NCBI GenBank assembly: GCA_030407085.1
Contig: CM059584.1
Location: 67,654,001-67,718,000 of the forward strand
Origin: Trichopria drosophilae
Taxonomy: Eukaryota; Arthropoda; Insecta; Hymenoptera; Diapriidae
Direction: 5' to 3'
Length of the DNA stretch: 64,000 nucleotides
Within the stretch, counting starts at the first letter, position 1; the number at the start of each line of letters is the position of its first letter. A program made the translations under genes and the position numbers. The notes below the pieces were generated by a model. That model was not told the origin of the DNA. It was given only the letters and a program-made list of their open reading frames with translations, and did no database searches. Positions 1 through 11,726 of this stretch are shown in pieces.

Positions 1-959
1 GGAGGTACAGTATTCAATTTGCAGTCCCTGTTAATTCTAAATGTTGATCTTACCCGTTAGTCGTAAATACGTTTCCACTAAACACTGCGAGGTGGGTAAA
101 TGTTTAGCATTTTTTATTTTTTTGTATACTGTAAGTCCTATCTGGAAATCACTGGTTATCGTCCGGCCGTCTACGATTCTGCCGTTTTTTATCTTTAGGC
201 TCGGTTGTGCCTAACCTATACATTTTAGGTTAGGGCTCTCCGGGACTTTTTTTGTAGGAAATTTCCTCCTCTACAAAAAGGTTTAGTGAATTTTTACTAT
301 CGCCCCCCCCCCCGTACTCTTAACCTAACCTCTAACCTTTCCTATACTATGATCGAACCACTTAACCCAACATCCAAATTGAAAATATTTAGCGAAAAAC
401 GTTGGGAAAGTTAGACAGGCCCATAGCAGAGGGAAATTTTTTCATAGGTCATTTTTTCGGACACCCATTACTTTCCGCCCATTGTACATGCGATCAGTTA
501 TTTTTCGATCAATTGTGTGTTCGACCAATCGTGCTTTCGACCAATTGTACCTTTCGATCAGTTGTTTTTTCGACCAATTGTTTTTTCGACCAATGGTTTT
601 TTTGACGAATTTTTTTTCGATCAATTGACGGGTTACCGTATGATTCTTTACCTTTTTTGTAGAAATCATAATAGTTTTCTTCCAGGAGGTTGAAAATGTT
701 GATAAATTGAGAAAATCATTAAATAAGTATAACAGCTAAGAAGCAATTACAGGAAAACTTGAAACAAACAAAAATTGGAGTCAGTTAACCACGTTTCGGC
801 AAAAAAGATTATGTGAAAGAAATTAGATTTAAAATAATCGCGTAATTCGTGTATTTTATTTTTTGCTGAAAGAGACTGCACATTTAAATGAAAAATTTTC
901 ATGATATGTAATGGAACGCTATTGGCAGATTAAGTTACAGTAGTCGAAGCAGCCGTCGT
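1..959. other. No gene seen; AT-rich DNA
   Basis: I see no exon or protein domain here. The stretch holds a C-run at 302-313, a few scattered CCTAA/TTAGG-like words near 215-330 that are too sparse to be a telomeric array, and a short imperfect repeat cluster listed separately. Confidence 0.6.
478..632. repeat. Imperfect ~17-bp tandem repeat cluster
   Basis: The word TTTTTCGACCAATTG and close variants (CGATCAATTG, CGACCAATCG, CGATCAGTTG) recur about eight times at roughly 17-bp spacing. The unit carries CAATTG, so both strands look similar and open frames appear on both. It is a degenerate minisatellite with no coding sign. Confidence 0.6.
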
Positions 960-1830
960 TGACGGCCGAGTAGGTTGAGTAGCTGTGTCCTGGCGTCAGC
1001 TTTGCAGATGAATAAGTTCTTCATCCGACCAAATCTTTCGAACTGGTGCACCACATGAAGAACGATAGTTTATAATGCTTTCTTTAATAAAAAAGAGTAT
1101 CACTAGGAAGATGTTCATTGATGTAGAAACGATTGCCCGAAATTTAATCATTGATTGAAGAAGCCAGAATCGTTTTGCGCTGTCGCATTGCTTTTATAAT
1201 ATCGTTACGAAGACCAGGATTCTACAGTCGAATTATGATCATTCTTGGTTTTTGTACCGATATCATTGTAGAAGATATTCGAAGGTTACCAGTTTGGAGC
1301 GGCTGCAGTGGATTGGCTGATATGATGTCTCCTGCCTCCAATGTCACTTTAAGACATTCAGTGATCTTAAGTGCAATCTCTGACAGGTTCTCTTGCTCAG
1401 CTGCCGGAAATGCAGAAATTACAAGATAACAATTACGTATCTCGTAACCGAGTCTTGCATGATCCGCCAGTGCACACGACAGTTGAGATTGTAAAGAAGT
1501 TACATTATTTAACTCCGAAAATTATTTATTTTGCTGTATCATACAAGAAGTAAAATAAGAAGAAACTAATTCAATTGGATTTGAATCACAGGACGAATTA
1601 CTATTTGAGCGTAAAAGTCGAGGCGGTGCAAATAAAGGATCGGCCACATGCTTTTTTCCTTTTTTTCAGTCAACGAAATGCAACAAACAAACGTTCTATT
1701 TGCAGTTCTTCCACTGGTTGCTGATATACAATTTTTATGAAACCTTGAATTACAAATAATGCATTTGTCCATCATGCCCGGACTAATGTCCAAAGCGCTT
1801 TCGCTGCATTTTAAATGCATTTGATTAAGA
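960..1830 (-). pseudogene. LINE ORF1 relic with PHD-like finger
   Basis: Read on the minus strand, the 5' part (about 1820-1680) encodes a PHD-type zinc finger core (CIICNSRFHKNC, then a CC pair). Further downstream (about 1470-1080) comes a stretch resembling the nucleic-acid-binding part of retrotransposon ORF1 proteins: LSEIALKITECLKVTLEA, then LRNDIIKAMRQRKTILASSI, then ISGNRFYINEHLPSD. Several in-frame stops and frame changes break it. The order finger, RRM-like region, basic C-terminus matches ORF1 of insect LINEs, as in LINE-A and LINE-B of this window. No RT accompanies it, so it is an isolated antisense fragment. The family call is inference from motif order; exact ends are uncertain. 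Confidence 0.55.
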
Positions 1831-3659
1831 ATGGAACATTTTCAATAATGCACAATTGAAATGCAATATTATCTATACAGCAGAAGTCCCAATGTTGTTT
1901 ATACAAGTTCCCGTGAACCGAACGCGTCGTTTTCACGCGCAACCAGCGAGCGATAAGAAATTGACTTGTTACTAGAACGATGATACCACACTACAAACAG
2001 TTAATTCGCTCATGAACAAGAATATGACACGTGCGCAAAACGTTTGTCAGTAAATTTTCGTAACGTGGTCCGTCATTAACGAAATAAATTTCCAATGGAC
2101 AATTCTAAATTAGTCTTATATAAAGTGAAATAAAGTATTATCGCACTAATTGTTCACTTTATCCAAGAATATTTTAACTCCGGCACACTTTACTCAGCTT
2201 GTTAAAATAAACTTCAAACATACACTGTTAAAATTTTGCAAATTATCAGAGAGCCAACTAATTAACGTCTGTCACTCGTGAAACATAAACCCTATTGACC
2301 TTTCCGAATTTGCTAGTATATGTTGGTCAAGTTTATAAAATGTTTATAAGTCAATTAACCACAATGGTATAAAGAAGAAAATAAAATTGACCAATGACGG
2401 CGAACCTAACAATGAATAACGCAAAGGGGGGCGTTTGATATAATATCAATTCTGAAAATGAAACCGCTTGACACTCGGATCAATTTTAGCTTAATAATCT
2501 TTGTAAAACAATCAGTTTGAGTTCGTGTTGTTCGTATTTACGGAAGAAAAGAAAATTCTTTCAAGTATCCTCTGCGAAAAAGTATAGGTAAGATTCTCAC
2601 GTGTATCATATGAGACGATCATGGGAAATTAAAATAGGATTCGTGTGAGATCAACATAGGCCAGTCATCCTGGACTTTTAGGTCATAAGTGATGAAAATT
2701 TTGAAATTCCTTTTCTGGCGTGTTGGAGATGTTGAGAAAAGCTTATTCCCCAATTGTCGTATTCCGAGACCTTACTCAGACCGCGGGGGGGGGGGGGGGG
2801 GGGGGGGGAGCGAAAAATCATTTTTTCGCAATAACTCGGTCAATTTACAACGAAAATAGACGTATGACATCTCATTTTGTAGGTATTTTCAAGCCCTACA
2901 AAACCCATGTGGTCAACCCTAACCTAAAATTATTACTTTTTTTTTACAGCAAAAAGAACGTCAAAAAATTGTTTTCCTGTTTAGTATCTTCTCATTATCT
3001 CGCTTCAGTGAGTATATCTTAAAATTTCTTTCCTACAAAAGTTGTAGCCCTTGAAATTTCCTTTAATTTAAGCTTGTTATTTATTTCGATTCGATGTAAA
3101 TTGAGCCCAGGAGAGCCGCTCGAAGTTGCGCTCTCCATTTGCAGGCGGCGCGCGGCGTCATCGGACTCGCGCAACTGCGTCGCATGTAATGCTCGGAATT
3201 GAACAGGGTTTTCGCCTACGCCTTTTTTTGATAAATGCAATGTAAAAATAACATTAAGAATGTTTTTTTATAATACAAATATGCCTACTTAAGAATAAGT
3301 AATTCATTAAAATAAGTTTTTTTAAATCCGAAGAAATATGACAATATTATTTACGTGTTAACTTCGGCGAAACTAAAATATAGTATAAAGCCATTCAAAA
3401 TTATAACCATATTGTTTTTCATTTATAAATCATTTTATAATATACATATTATAGATATATATTATATCATTACTTTTTCCCTCTATTTTATTTAAAACAT
3501 TTGTCAAGCTGTTTTGAGAAAAGTTTACTTTTATTGTGTAATAATAAAAAAATGATAATAAACAAAACAATTTTCCATATTTATGATTTTATAAAAATAG
3601 GTTACATGTACATAAGCCCTTATGAAAAAGTTGGAAAGCATCTTAGGGAAATGAAAAAC
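1831..3659. other. AT-rich DNA, no gene recognised; poly-G at 2785-2808
   Basis: No domain is recognisable. A run of about 24 G lies at 2785-2808 and creates a spurious poly-glycine frame. A GC-rich island at about 3100-3200 interrupts the AT-rich background and gives a weak minus-strand frame without recognisable features. Confidence 0.5.
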
Positions 3660-3922
3660 CAAAATTATGAAACTTAGTAATCGAAAATGTATTCAGAAAA
3701 TGCATTCAGAAAAGATTCAAATGCATTCATTTCATAATTTTTGAATCCATTTTCTGTCCCTGACGAATCCATATGAATACCAAAATAAACATTTTTAATT
3801 CATATGAATTCATTTATATCCAAAAATAATATGTACAAAAAACAACTTGAATTCACTTGAATGCATAAATAATATGTCATAATGGCCAAATATAATATTG
3901 ATTTATTAGTGTTGTAAAATAC
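3660..3922. repeat. Degenerate GAATGCATTC-rich repeat
   Basis: GAATGCATTC, GAATTCAT, ATGCATTC and related near-palindromic words recur many times. The same vocabulary returns at 15780-15960, beyond the far side of LINE-A, so LINE-A seems to have inserted inside one such AT-rich repeat tract. Confidence 0.5.
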
Positions 3923-3951
3923 GAATTCATGCGAATGCAAATATAACAATG
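3923..3951. repeat. Left target-site duplication of LINE-A
   Basis: These 29 bp match 14992-15020 at 27 of 29 positions in direct orientation. Both start GAAT(T/C)CATGCGAATGC and end AATG. They bracket LINE-A, as expected for target-primed retrotransposition. Confidence 0.8.
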
Positions 3952-4217
3952 AATTATTAGTTTTTTTTTTATTTCATCGCATCGGCTTTAGTATAATTCA
4001 TAATGTTTTTATACTAATTTATTTTAATCGTTTATTTATTTATTTTTCTTGTTTTGTTTACGTCATTGGCACTGCTTTGTCGATTCGTCTAAATTGTTAT
4101 TATTATTGTTTACGTCCAAGCTTTACCGAGTTTACAGTGCTAATTAATTATCTGTCAAGTGAAAATTGTAAATATTTTCGCGTCCCGGTTGTATTAACGT
4201 ATCGTATTTAAAAGTGC

Positions 4218-4592
4218 ATGAGGATGGATAGGGTCTCATGTAAACGGTGCAACAATGTAACTTTGGTTACTACAGCTTTTCACTGCAGCAGCTGTAATTC
4301 GTTCTTTCATCCGAGTTGTGCCAAAATTTATATAGTGGGAAAGCCTGATACAAATTGCTGCCTTATCAATTTAGGATATAAAACGTCAGCCATGGACGAT
4401 GCAATGGACACCTCTTCATCACATACCCTTTCCCAAAACCTTGCTTCTTCATCTTCTAGTTCCCAATTCAAAGGTCTTTCTCCTCCAGTATTCCAGCATC
4501 CGTCTATGAATTCCCCCATACTTACTCAACAAAATAACTCATCATCTTTTCCCCTTCTGGATTTTACCCCTACTCGCGCTTCGCCTCAAGTC
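4218..4592 (+). pseudogene. LINE-A ORF1, 5' part (PHD-like zinc finger)
   Basis: The frame opens at ATG 4218. It begins with a PHD/RING-like cysteine array, CKRCNNVTLVTTAFHCSSC followed by FFHPSCAKIY, within the first 40 residues, then a Ser/Pro/Gln-rich linker. PHD fingers at the N-terminus of ORF1 proteins are known in several insect LINEs. The LINE reading continues only to about 4592, where the foldback left arm begins; the residues encoded from there to the stop at 4701 come from the foldback. The rest of ORF1 resumes at 11269. The preceding ~260 bp is a plausible 5' UTR. Confidence 0.75.
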
Positions 4593-5102
4593 ACCTGTGT
4601 GAACCTGGCACCCGACTTGAAGATATCGGAAATGTCAAATACGGATTTGAAAGATTATCGATTGTACCCGATTGTACCACAAAACATTTTGTTTGTACCT
4701 TGAAGGGGAAAAAGTTACACGAGTTACAAAAAATGCCAGCACCCGACATTAAGATAAACGTATCGGGTAGGGTGGTATTGATTTAAAATCGTTTGTTCCC
4801 GATTGTACCACTCGAATTTTCGTTTGTACCTCAAAGATACAAACGTTACAACAGTTACAAAATATCTAAATTTCTTTTTTCGACTTCTGACGAGACAATG
4901 GGAAAGAAGATCGTGTCATCGAACTTGTTACGGAATTAACAACATCTAGCAAATTTCCTATCAAACCCCTGCGAACGTACATGAGTTACAAAAGTTACAA
5001 AACGTGCGAAATCATGTTAACCACTTCTAATCAGGAAATAGGAAAGAGAACGTCAAAGATTAAAAAATTTTCAATCTGAATGATTGAAGATCAAGGCACC
5101 AT

Positions 5103-6060
5103 GCAAAAATTTTGTAACTAACGCGGTACAAACGATTAAAAAAATCGAGTCGTCACTTGTGAGGTTCTTTAATACAACCAAGCTAAATCCATCGTTTGTA
5201 CCCTTTTGAAATTGCCTTAAAAATCTTCCAAATAATTTATTTTCGTAAATGCAACAGAAAAAGTATTGTAACTTTGTAACTAACGAGGTACAAACGAATA
5301 CAAAAATTCAGTCGTCACTTCTGAGGTTCTTTAATTCAACCAAGCTAAATCCATCGTTTGTACCCCTTTGAAAGTGCCTTAAAAAAATTCCAAATTATTT
5401 ATTTTCGTCAATGCAACGAAAAAAGTTTTGTAACTTTGTAGCTAACGGGGTACAAACTATTGAAAAAATTCAGTCGTCACATCCGAGGTTCTTGAAAACA
5501 GCCGTGCTAAATGCATCGTTTGTACCCCTCTGAAATTGCCTTAAAAAAATTCTAAAATGATTAATTTTCGTAAATGGAACTTAAAAACTATTGTAACCTT
5601 GTAACTAACGGGGTACAAACGATTGACAAAATTCAGTCGTCACTTCCGAGGTTCTTGAAAACAGCCGTGCTAAATCCATCGTTTGTACCCCTCTGAAATT
5701 GCCTTAAAAAGATTCTAAAATGATTTATTTTCGTAAATGCAACAGAAAAAGTTTTGTAACTTTGTATCTAGCGAGGTACAAACAATTCAAAAAATGCAGT
5801 CGTCACTTCTGAGGTTCTTTAATTCAACCAAGCTAAATCCATCCTTTGTACCCCTCGGAAATTCCCTTAAAAAAATTTCAAAATGATTTATTTTCGTAAA
5901 TGCAACGGAAAAAGTTTTGTAACTTTGTAACTAACGGGGTACAAACGATTGAAAAAATTCAGTCGTCACTTCCGAGGTTCTTGAAAACAGCCGTTCTAAA
6001 TCCATCATTTGTACCCCTCTGAAATTGCCTTTAAACAATTCCAAAATGAGTTATTTTCGT
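5103..6060. repeat. Six ~162-bp tandem repeats in left foldback arm
   Basis: The phrase ATCCATCGTTTGTACCC recurs with small changes near 5187, 5351, 5512, 5673, 5834 and 5999. Each unit also carries TTTGTAACTAACG(A/G)GGTAC, CAGTCGTCAC and GAGGTTCTT. Two alternating subtypes are visible, one with AATTCAACCAAGC and one with GAAAACAGCCGTGC, suggesting duplication of dimers. Confidence 0.8.
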
Positions 6061-6077
6061 CAGTCCGTTATTACTTA

Positions 6078-9000
6078 CACTGAAAGAAATTTCCCAGCGT
6101 AGCGCCTTGGCGCTTTCGAAACATTCCGTTAGGATCTGTGTTACGAGCGCTGCGATTAGACTGTTCGAGCCTATCGCTTTGAAACCCAAGACAATACGGT
6201 ATGGATTCTGGTCCAATCGCTGCGTCTTGGCGATCACGGCCTGGTGTCGTGATCGCCGAGACGCCGTCTATTGAAGCCGGTTGAAACGTACAGCCTTATG
6301 TGTATATCCCGACCGTCGGGCGCGCGAATGTAGTAAACAAATGACGGGGGGTTGAACTTTATCAGATACTTGGAAAATTAAAATTGTGTATAATCGTCGT
6401 AGTCGGGTGGTACAAGCGCATGCTATGTTATAATGCGAGTTGAAGCGCAGCGCGTTATTTTTTTAGTTCGATTTCGATGTCGGGGATTTTTTTTTTTTTT
6501 ATTATTGTTCATTTACTCAACATTTGTAACGAAAACAATTTTTTACTTGTTTAATATTAGTTATTTTATTTACAAAAATGAATTGTCAAACAAAAATTAC
6601 AAACATTAAACAATATGTTTTTGCAGAATGACATTTGTAAGAATCGAATTCTCTGTAATATTAAAAAAAATAAATGTACAATATTTTATTGTAATTTCCG
6701 AAATAATATACAAAAATTACAAGTCGTACATTTTTTCTAAAAAACATATTGTAGTTAAAATAAGCTTGTAATTCATTTTTTTTATATGTTTCAAATATAA
6801 GGTAGACCTTCCATCTAATTCCTAATATCGGGCGGTATCTTTATTTATATATACGGCAACAGTTTATATTGCATTTACGGTAAATGGAAACATCTTGTAC
6901 AGAAAAAGGAAGAAACGAAAGTATCGTGAAAACAAATTTAGGAAACAAATATTTGGAACACTCGATTAATATAATATTAAAATAAAAAGATGTTTTTTTA
7001 CTTCTGCAATGAAATTGTACTAAATTACTAACTGCTTTTTTGAAATATTTCAATACTACTAGACAATAATATTTTTATCCCGTTGGAAAACTTTTATGAT
7101 TACGCTAACAGCATTCTGTAAATCAGTATATCTATATAGTATAAAAGCTTATTTAAATTAGTTAAAGATTTTCACCAATATTTTTTTAAATATTTAAACC
7201 CTTTCACGACAATTTTACTTACTTTTAATTAAATTGATTTTAAGGATATATCATTCAGCAAGATCGTTATTCGTCATTCATTATTTACTTTGTTTTCCCT
7301 GCATTATGCTATTACTTATAGCTGTGGGTTTTCTTTTACGTATCAACTAATTAAATAAATATATTATACTAATGTTATTGTAATACACCGATTAAGATCT
7401 AAAAAATTAGTACATTATGTTTCAGATACTGATTTTCGTTAACCTATTAAAAAACCATATGTTTGGCACAAGACTGGATATATGGTCTATTATTTATCAA
7501 CAAATCGTCCAATTTCATTCCCGACTAGAAAAGGTGATAAATAATTGATAATCGTTTCGTTAAAAAAATGGTTTAAATCTGATTTTTCCCTTCATAACAA
7601 TATACAATAAATTTCGTTTACTATATTTCTAACAAAATAGTAAAGAAACATTCGCAAAATCCTTTTCACAAATGTATAAAATGATAATTAAACTGTAAAA
7701 CATTGGCAGATTTGAGGTTCAATACTCTACATCATATTTAACTATCTGAAAATAGTAACGGCTATTAATAGTAAGTAATGCCTTTATAGGCATTCAGCTT
7801 GTGCAAATAATTTTGTTGTTGACTGTAATATTAAGTTTTTAATTCAATTTAACAATAATGAATCTGTTGAAAAGAAGAAAATTCTATTCAACGTAATTAT
7901 CATAAATATTTTTAATGTGATATAATTGTTTATTGTCGGTATAAAAAAGTGTATCACATTAAAAATATTTGTGATAATTACGTTGAATAGAAAGACCATT
8001 TAAAAAAATATTAAAATCTTAACAGAGGGCAAGTTAGGAAGAAAATATTTGCATTACCACGAAGTAAAATTATCAAGTAATTTCTTATTGCCCAAAATTA
8101 TCTGTCTTCAAATGTTGAAATAAAAAAGTTATACGCGTTCTTTTTAAGCGTGAAATTTTTGCTTTTATTTTTAATTTATCGAATTTTATTATGGGTAATG
8201 ACATTACCATACCTCTAAAAGTGACAAATATCATGTCAAAAATAAATTTTTTATCAGGGTCAAACTTCATGAAGAAATTGCACATTTGGGCGTCAACCAT
8301 TTGTACAGTAAACAAGACAATAATATGGCCCCTTTACTACTTTCCGATAGTTAAATATGATGTAGAGTATTGAACCTCAAATCTGCAAATGTTTTACAGT
8401 TTAATTATCACTTTATACATTTGTGAAAAGGATTTTGCGAACGTTTCTTTACTATTTTGTTATAAATATAGTAAACGAAATTTATTGTATATTGTTATAA
8501 AAGGAAAAATCAGATTTAAACTATTTTTTTAACGAAACGATTATCAATTATTTATCACCTTTTCTAGTCGGGAATGAAATTGGACGATTTGTTGATAAAT
8601 AATAAACCATATATCCAGTCTTGTGCCAAACATGTGGTTTTTTAATAGGTTAATGAAAATCAGCATCTGAAACATAATGTACTAATTTTCGATATCTTAA
8701 TCGGTGTATTACAATAACATTAGTATAATATATTTATTTAATTAATTGATACGTAAAAGAAAACCCACAGCTATAAATAATAGCATAATGTAGGCAAAAC
8801 AAAGTAAATAATGAATGACGAATAACGATCTTGCTGAATGATATATCCTTAAAATCAATTTCATTAAAAGTAAGTAAAATTGTCGTGAAAGGGTTTAAAT
8901 ATTTAAAAAAATATTGGTGAAAATCTATAACTAATTTAAATAAGATTTTATACTATATAGATATACTGATTTACAGAATGCTGTTAGTGTAATCATAAAA

Positions 9001-9934
9001 GTTTTCCAACAGGATAAAAATATTATTGTCTAGTAGTATTGAAATATTTCAAAAAAGCAGTTAGTAATTTAGTACAATTTCATTGCAGAAATAAAAAAAC
9101 ATCTTTTTATTTTAATATTATATAAATCGAGTGTTCCAAATATTTGTTTCCACGATACTTTCGTTTCTTCCTTTTTCTGTACAAGATGTTTCCATTTACC
9201 GTAAATGCAATATAAACTGTTGCCGTATATATAATTAAATATACCGCCCGATATTAGGAATTAGATGGAAGGTCTACATTATATTTGAAACATATAAAAA
9301 AAATGAATTACAAGCTTATTTTAACTACAATAACTTTTTTAGAAAAAATGTACGACTTGTAATTTTTGTATATTATTTCGGAAATTACAATAAAATATTG
9401 TACATTTATTTTTTTTAATATTACAGAGAATTCGATTCTTACAAATGTCATTCTGCAAAAACATATTGTTTATTGTTTGTAATTTTTTTTTGACAATTCA
9501 TTTTTGTAAATAAAATAACTAATAGTAAACAAGTAAAAAATTGTTTTCGTTACAAATGTTGAGTAAATGAACTATAAAAAAAAAAAAAAAATGCCCGACA
9601 TCGAAATCGAACTAAAAAAATAACGCGCTGCGCTTCAACTCATGCGCTTGTACCACTCGACTACGACGAATAGACAAAATTTTAATTTTCGAAGTATCTG
9701 ATAAAGTTCACACGGGGGTACGTCTTGAAATCTGCGCATGCGACGTTATGGTGGGGATTGTTTACTCAGCGTCTCGACGATCACGACTCCACGCCGTGAT
9801 AGCCGAGACGCAGCTCTGCGGATACCGATCCCGACCGAGCGCTGGGATTTCCCAAGGAGCACGACTGGAACGTCTCCGTCACGACGGGCTGGGATGTAGC
9901 CTCCCAACGTTACGTTCGGAAATTTCTTTCAGTG
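6078..9934. mobile_element. Candidate nested core element with CACTGAAAG terminal repeats
   Basis: Inside the foldback, CACTGAAAGAAATTTCC starts at 6078 and its reverse complement ends at 9934. Each is bordered by TA (6076-6077 and 9935-9936), which could be a TA target duplication. The sequence just inside these 17 bp differs between arms for about 230 bp before strong pairing resumes. The core may be a separate inverted-repeat transposon that inserted into, or was captured by, the outer element. No transposase is encoded. Confidence 0.45.
7882..7992. repeat. Central hairpin of the foldback spacer
   Basis: A 41-bp near-perfect inverted repeat (7882-7922 against 7952-7992, starting TTCTATTCAACGTAATTATC) is separated by a 29-bp loop. 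It lies in the spacer between the large arms, a hairpin within a hairpin. Confidence 0.8.
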
Positions 9935-9936
9935 TA

Positions 9937-10150
9937 GACTAAAGTTTCAAGCTGTGTATCAGCGCATAGGAAAATTGTAAGAGGTGACTCAAGTCTCCCC
10001 AAAAAACAGTTAACCTTCACTTGAGGGAGTCTAGTGGGTATAGCACACTACCTCTTCGCTGAAGAGCAGACTTTCAATCCCTAAGAACATCGAACTTTAA
10101 TCAATAATGCGTTATCACCCTAGATATGTACCGTACTTTTTGTCCTACCA
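9937..10150 (+). mobile_element. Right-arm insertion with degenerate tRNA-like sequence
   Basis: This stretch has no counterpart in the left arm of the foldback, so it was gained by the right arm or lost by the left. Positions about 10024-10093 look like a decayed tRNA: TAGTGGGTATAGCAC resembles a box A and GACTTTCAATCCC a box B. It shares its layout with the tRNA-like repeats at 15664, 23888, 25197 and 61021. It is not a functional tRNA gene. Confidence 0.45.
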
Positions 10151-10194
10151 CAATTTTTCCGCAGGATTGACGAAAATAAATCATTTTGGAATTT

Positions 10195-10640
10195 TGTTAA
10201 GGCAATTTCAGAGGGGTACAAACGATGGATTTAGCACGGCTGTTTTCAAGAACCCCGGAAGTGACGACTGAATTTTTTCAATCGTTTGTACCCCGTTAGT
10301 TACAAAGTTACAAAACTTTTTCCGTTGCATTGACGAAAATAAATCATTTTGGAATTTTTTTAAGGCACTTTCAAAGAGGTGCAAACGATGGATTTAGCTT
10401 GGTTGAATTAAAGAACCTCAGGAGGGACGACCGAATTTTTGTATTCGTTTGTACCTCGTTAGTTACAAAGTTACAATACTTTTTCTGTTGCATTTGCGAA
10501 AATAAATCATTTGGAATTTTTTAACGCAATTTCAGAGGGGTACAAACGATGCATTTAGCACGGCTGTTTTCAAGAACCTCGGAAGTGACGACTGAATTTT
10601 TTCAATCGTTTGTACCTCGTTAGTTACAAAATTTTTGCAT
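10195..10640. repeat. Three ~160-bp tandem repeats in right foldback arm
   Basis: These are the reverse-complement counterparts of the left-arm array (GGGTACAAACGATGGATTTAG and variants near 10203, 10378 and 10538). There are three copies against six on the left, so the arrays changed length after the inverted duplication formed. Confidence 0.75.
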
Positions 10641-11268
10641 GGTGCCTTGATCTTCAATCATTCAGATTGAAACTTTTTTAACCTTTGCCGTTCTCTTTCC
10701 TATTTCCTGATTAGCAGTGGTAAACATGATTTCGCACGTTTTGTAACTTTTGTAACTTGTACGTTCGCAGGGGTTTGATGGGAAATTTGCTGGATGTTGT
10801 TAATTCCGTGACAAGTTCGATGACACGATCTTCTTTCCCATTGTCTGGTCACAAGTCGAAAAAAGAAATTTAGATATTTTGTAACTTTTGTATTGCCTGT
10901 GGGTTCATGAAATAATTATAGGAAATTGTAAATTTGCGTTTAATTTGCTCACAGTAATAGCTTTTGCCTGACGTTCTTACAAACGGCGGAAAAAATAAAT
11001 TTGTAACTGTTGTAACTTTTGTACCTTTGAAGTACAAACGAAAATTCGAGTGGTACAATCGGGTACAACCGATTTTAAATCAATACCACCCTACCCTATA
11101 CGTTTATCTTAATATCGGGTGCTGGCATTTTTTGTAACTCCTATAACTTTTTCCCCTTCGAGGTACAAACGAAATGTTTTGTGGTACAATCGCGTACAAT
11201 CGATAATCTTTCAAATCCATATTTGGCATTTCCGATATCTTCAAGTCGGGTGCCAGGTTCACACAGGT

Positions 11269-11714
11269 TTTTAAAATTTATGAAGCTAGACAATATGTCA
11301 TGTCATCTGATATCTACTAGGCGCATGCCTCAGCAACAACTTTCATCCTTATCAGCCGAGCCAGCTTCAGTTGTACGCAACCCATCTTCACAGTTGTCTT
11401 CCCGGGTTTCGACCTTTTCCTTTTTAATTAATTTTTCATCTGTTAGTGTCCGTGATCATGTCCTAGAAGCTAAGCGTCGTATCGGAAAAATTACTTTAGC
11501 AGATGTCCTTCCAAATAGCGCTCCTGCTCAATTATTTTTTAACGAATCTTTACCATCCGATATTTACGCTTTCCTAAAGAAAGTTAAATCCGTAGCAAAA
11601 CCTAAAGGTTACAAATATGTCTGGTGTCGTTGTGGCTGTGTTTATATTCGACGAAATAATGATTCGGAGCCGGTTGAAGTTCGTCATGAATCAGACCTTG
11701 CAAAACTTGAATGA
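11269..11714 (+). pseudogene. LINE-A ORF1, 3' part (FP-like C-terminal domain)
   Basis: The LINE ORF1 reading resumes after the foldback and ends at 11714. The C-terminal block VRDHVLEAKRRIGKITLADV, then LFFNESLPSDIYAFLKK, then GYKYVWCRCGCVYIRRNN is the conserved basic end of these ORF1 proteins and matches in layout the LINE-B ORF1 end (EIKYVWHKNGDIFVKRDN). Relative to LINE-B, the coiled-coil and central part are missing, so an internal deletion accompanies the insertion. ORF2 starts within 15 bp. Confidence 0.7.
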
Positions 11715-11726
11715 CCATCAACTTCA

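Larger units (their letters stand above)
4593..11268. mobile_element. Giant foldback element with ~3-kb inverted arms
   Basis: The left end (ACCTGTGTGAACCTGGCACC at 4593) and right end (its reverse complement, ending at 11268) are perfect inverted repeats for at least 36 bp. The inversion continues inward: 4593-7745 pairs with 8345-11268, often with only a few percent mismatch, for example about 6840-7100 with 8990-9240. A unique spacer of about 600 bp lies between the arms. The arms differ by tandem-repeat copy number, by a ~220-bp insertion on the right (9937-10150) and by a diverged patch (6095-6330 against 9700-9915). There is no frame longer than about 76 codons, so no transposase: the element is non-autonomous. 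I see no target-site duplication. It sits inside LINE-A ORF1, so it is younger than LINE-A. Confidence 0.85.

Noticed and set aside
215..335. CCTAA/TTAGG-like words suggesting insect telomere repeat
   Set aside because: Only a few scattered words in both orientations, no array.
4218..4592. Host PHD-finger gene
   Set aside because: Position at the 5' end of a LINE with matching TSDs and following ORF1/ORF2 shows that it is a retrotransposon ORF1.
5103..6060. Regular repeats as a possible CRISPR array
   Set aside because: Eukaryotic context, ~162-bp units with repeated content throughout and no unique spacers; it is a transposon subterminal tandem array.
6031..9942. A transposase gene within the giant foldback
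   Set aside because: No frame exceeds about 76 codons in the element and none shows transposase motifs.
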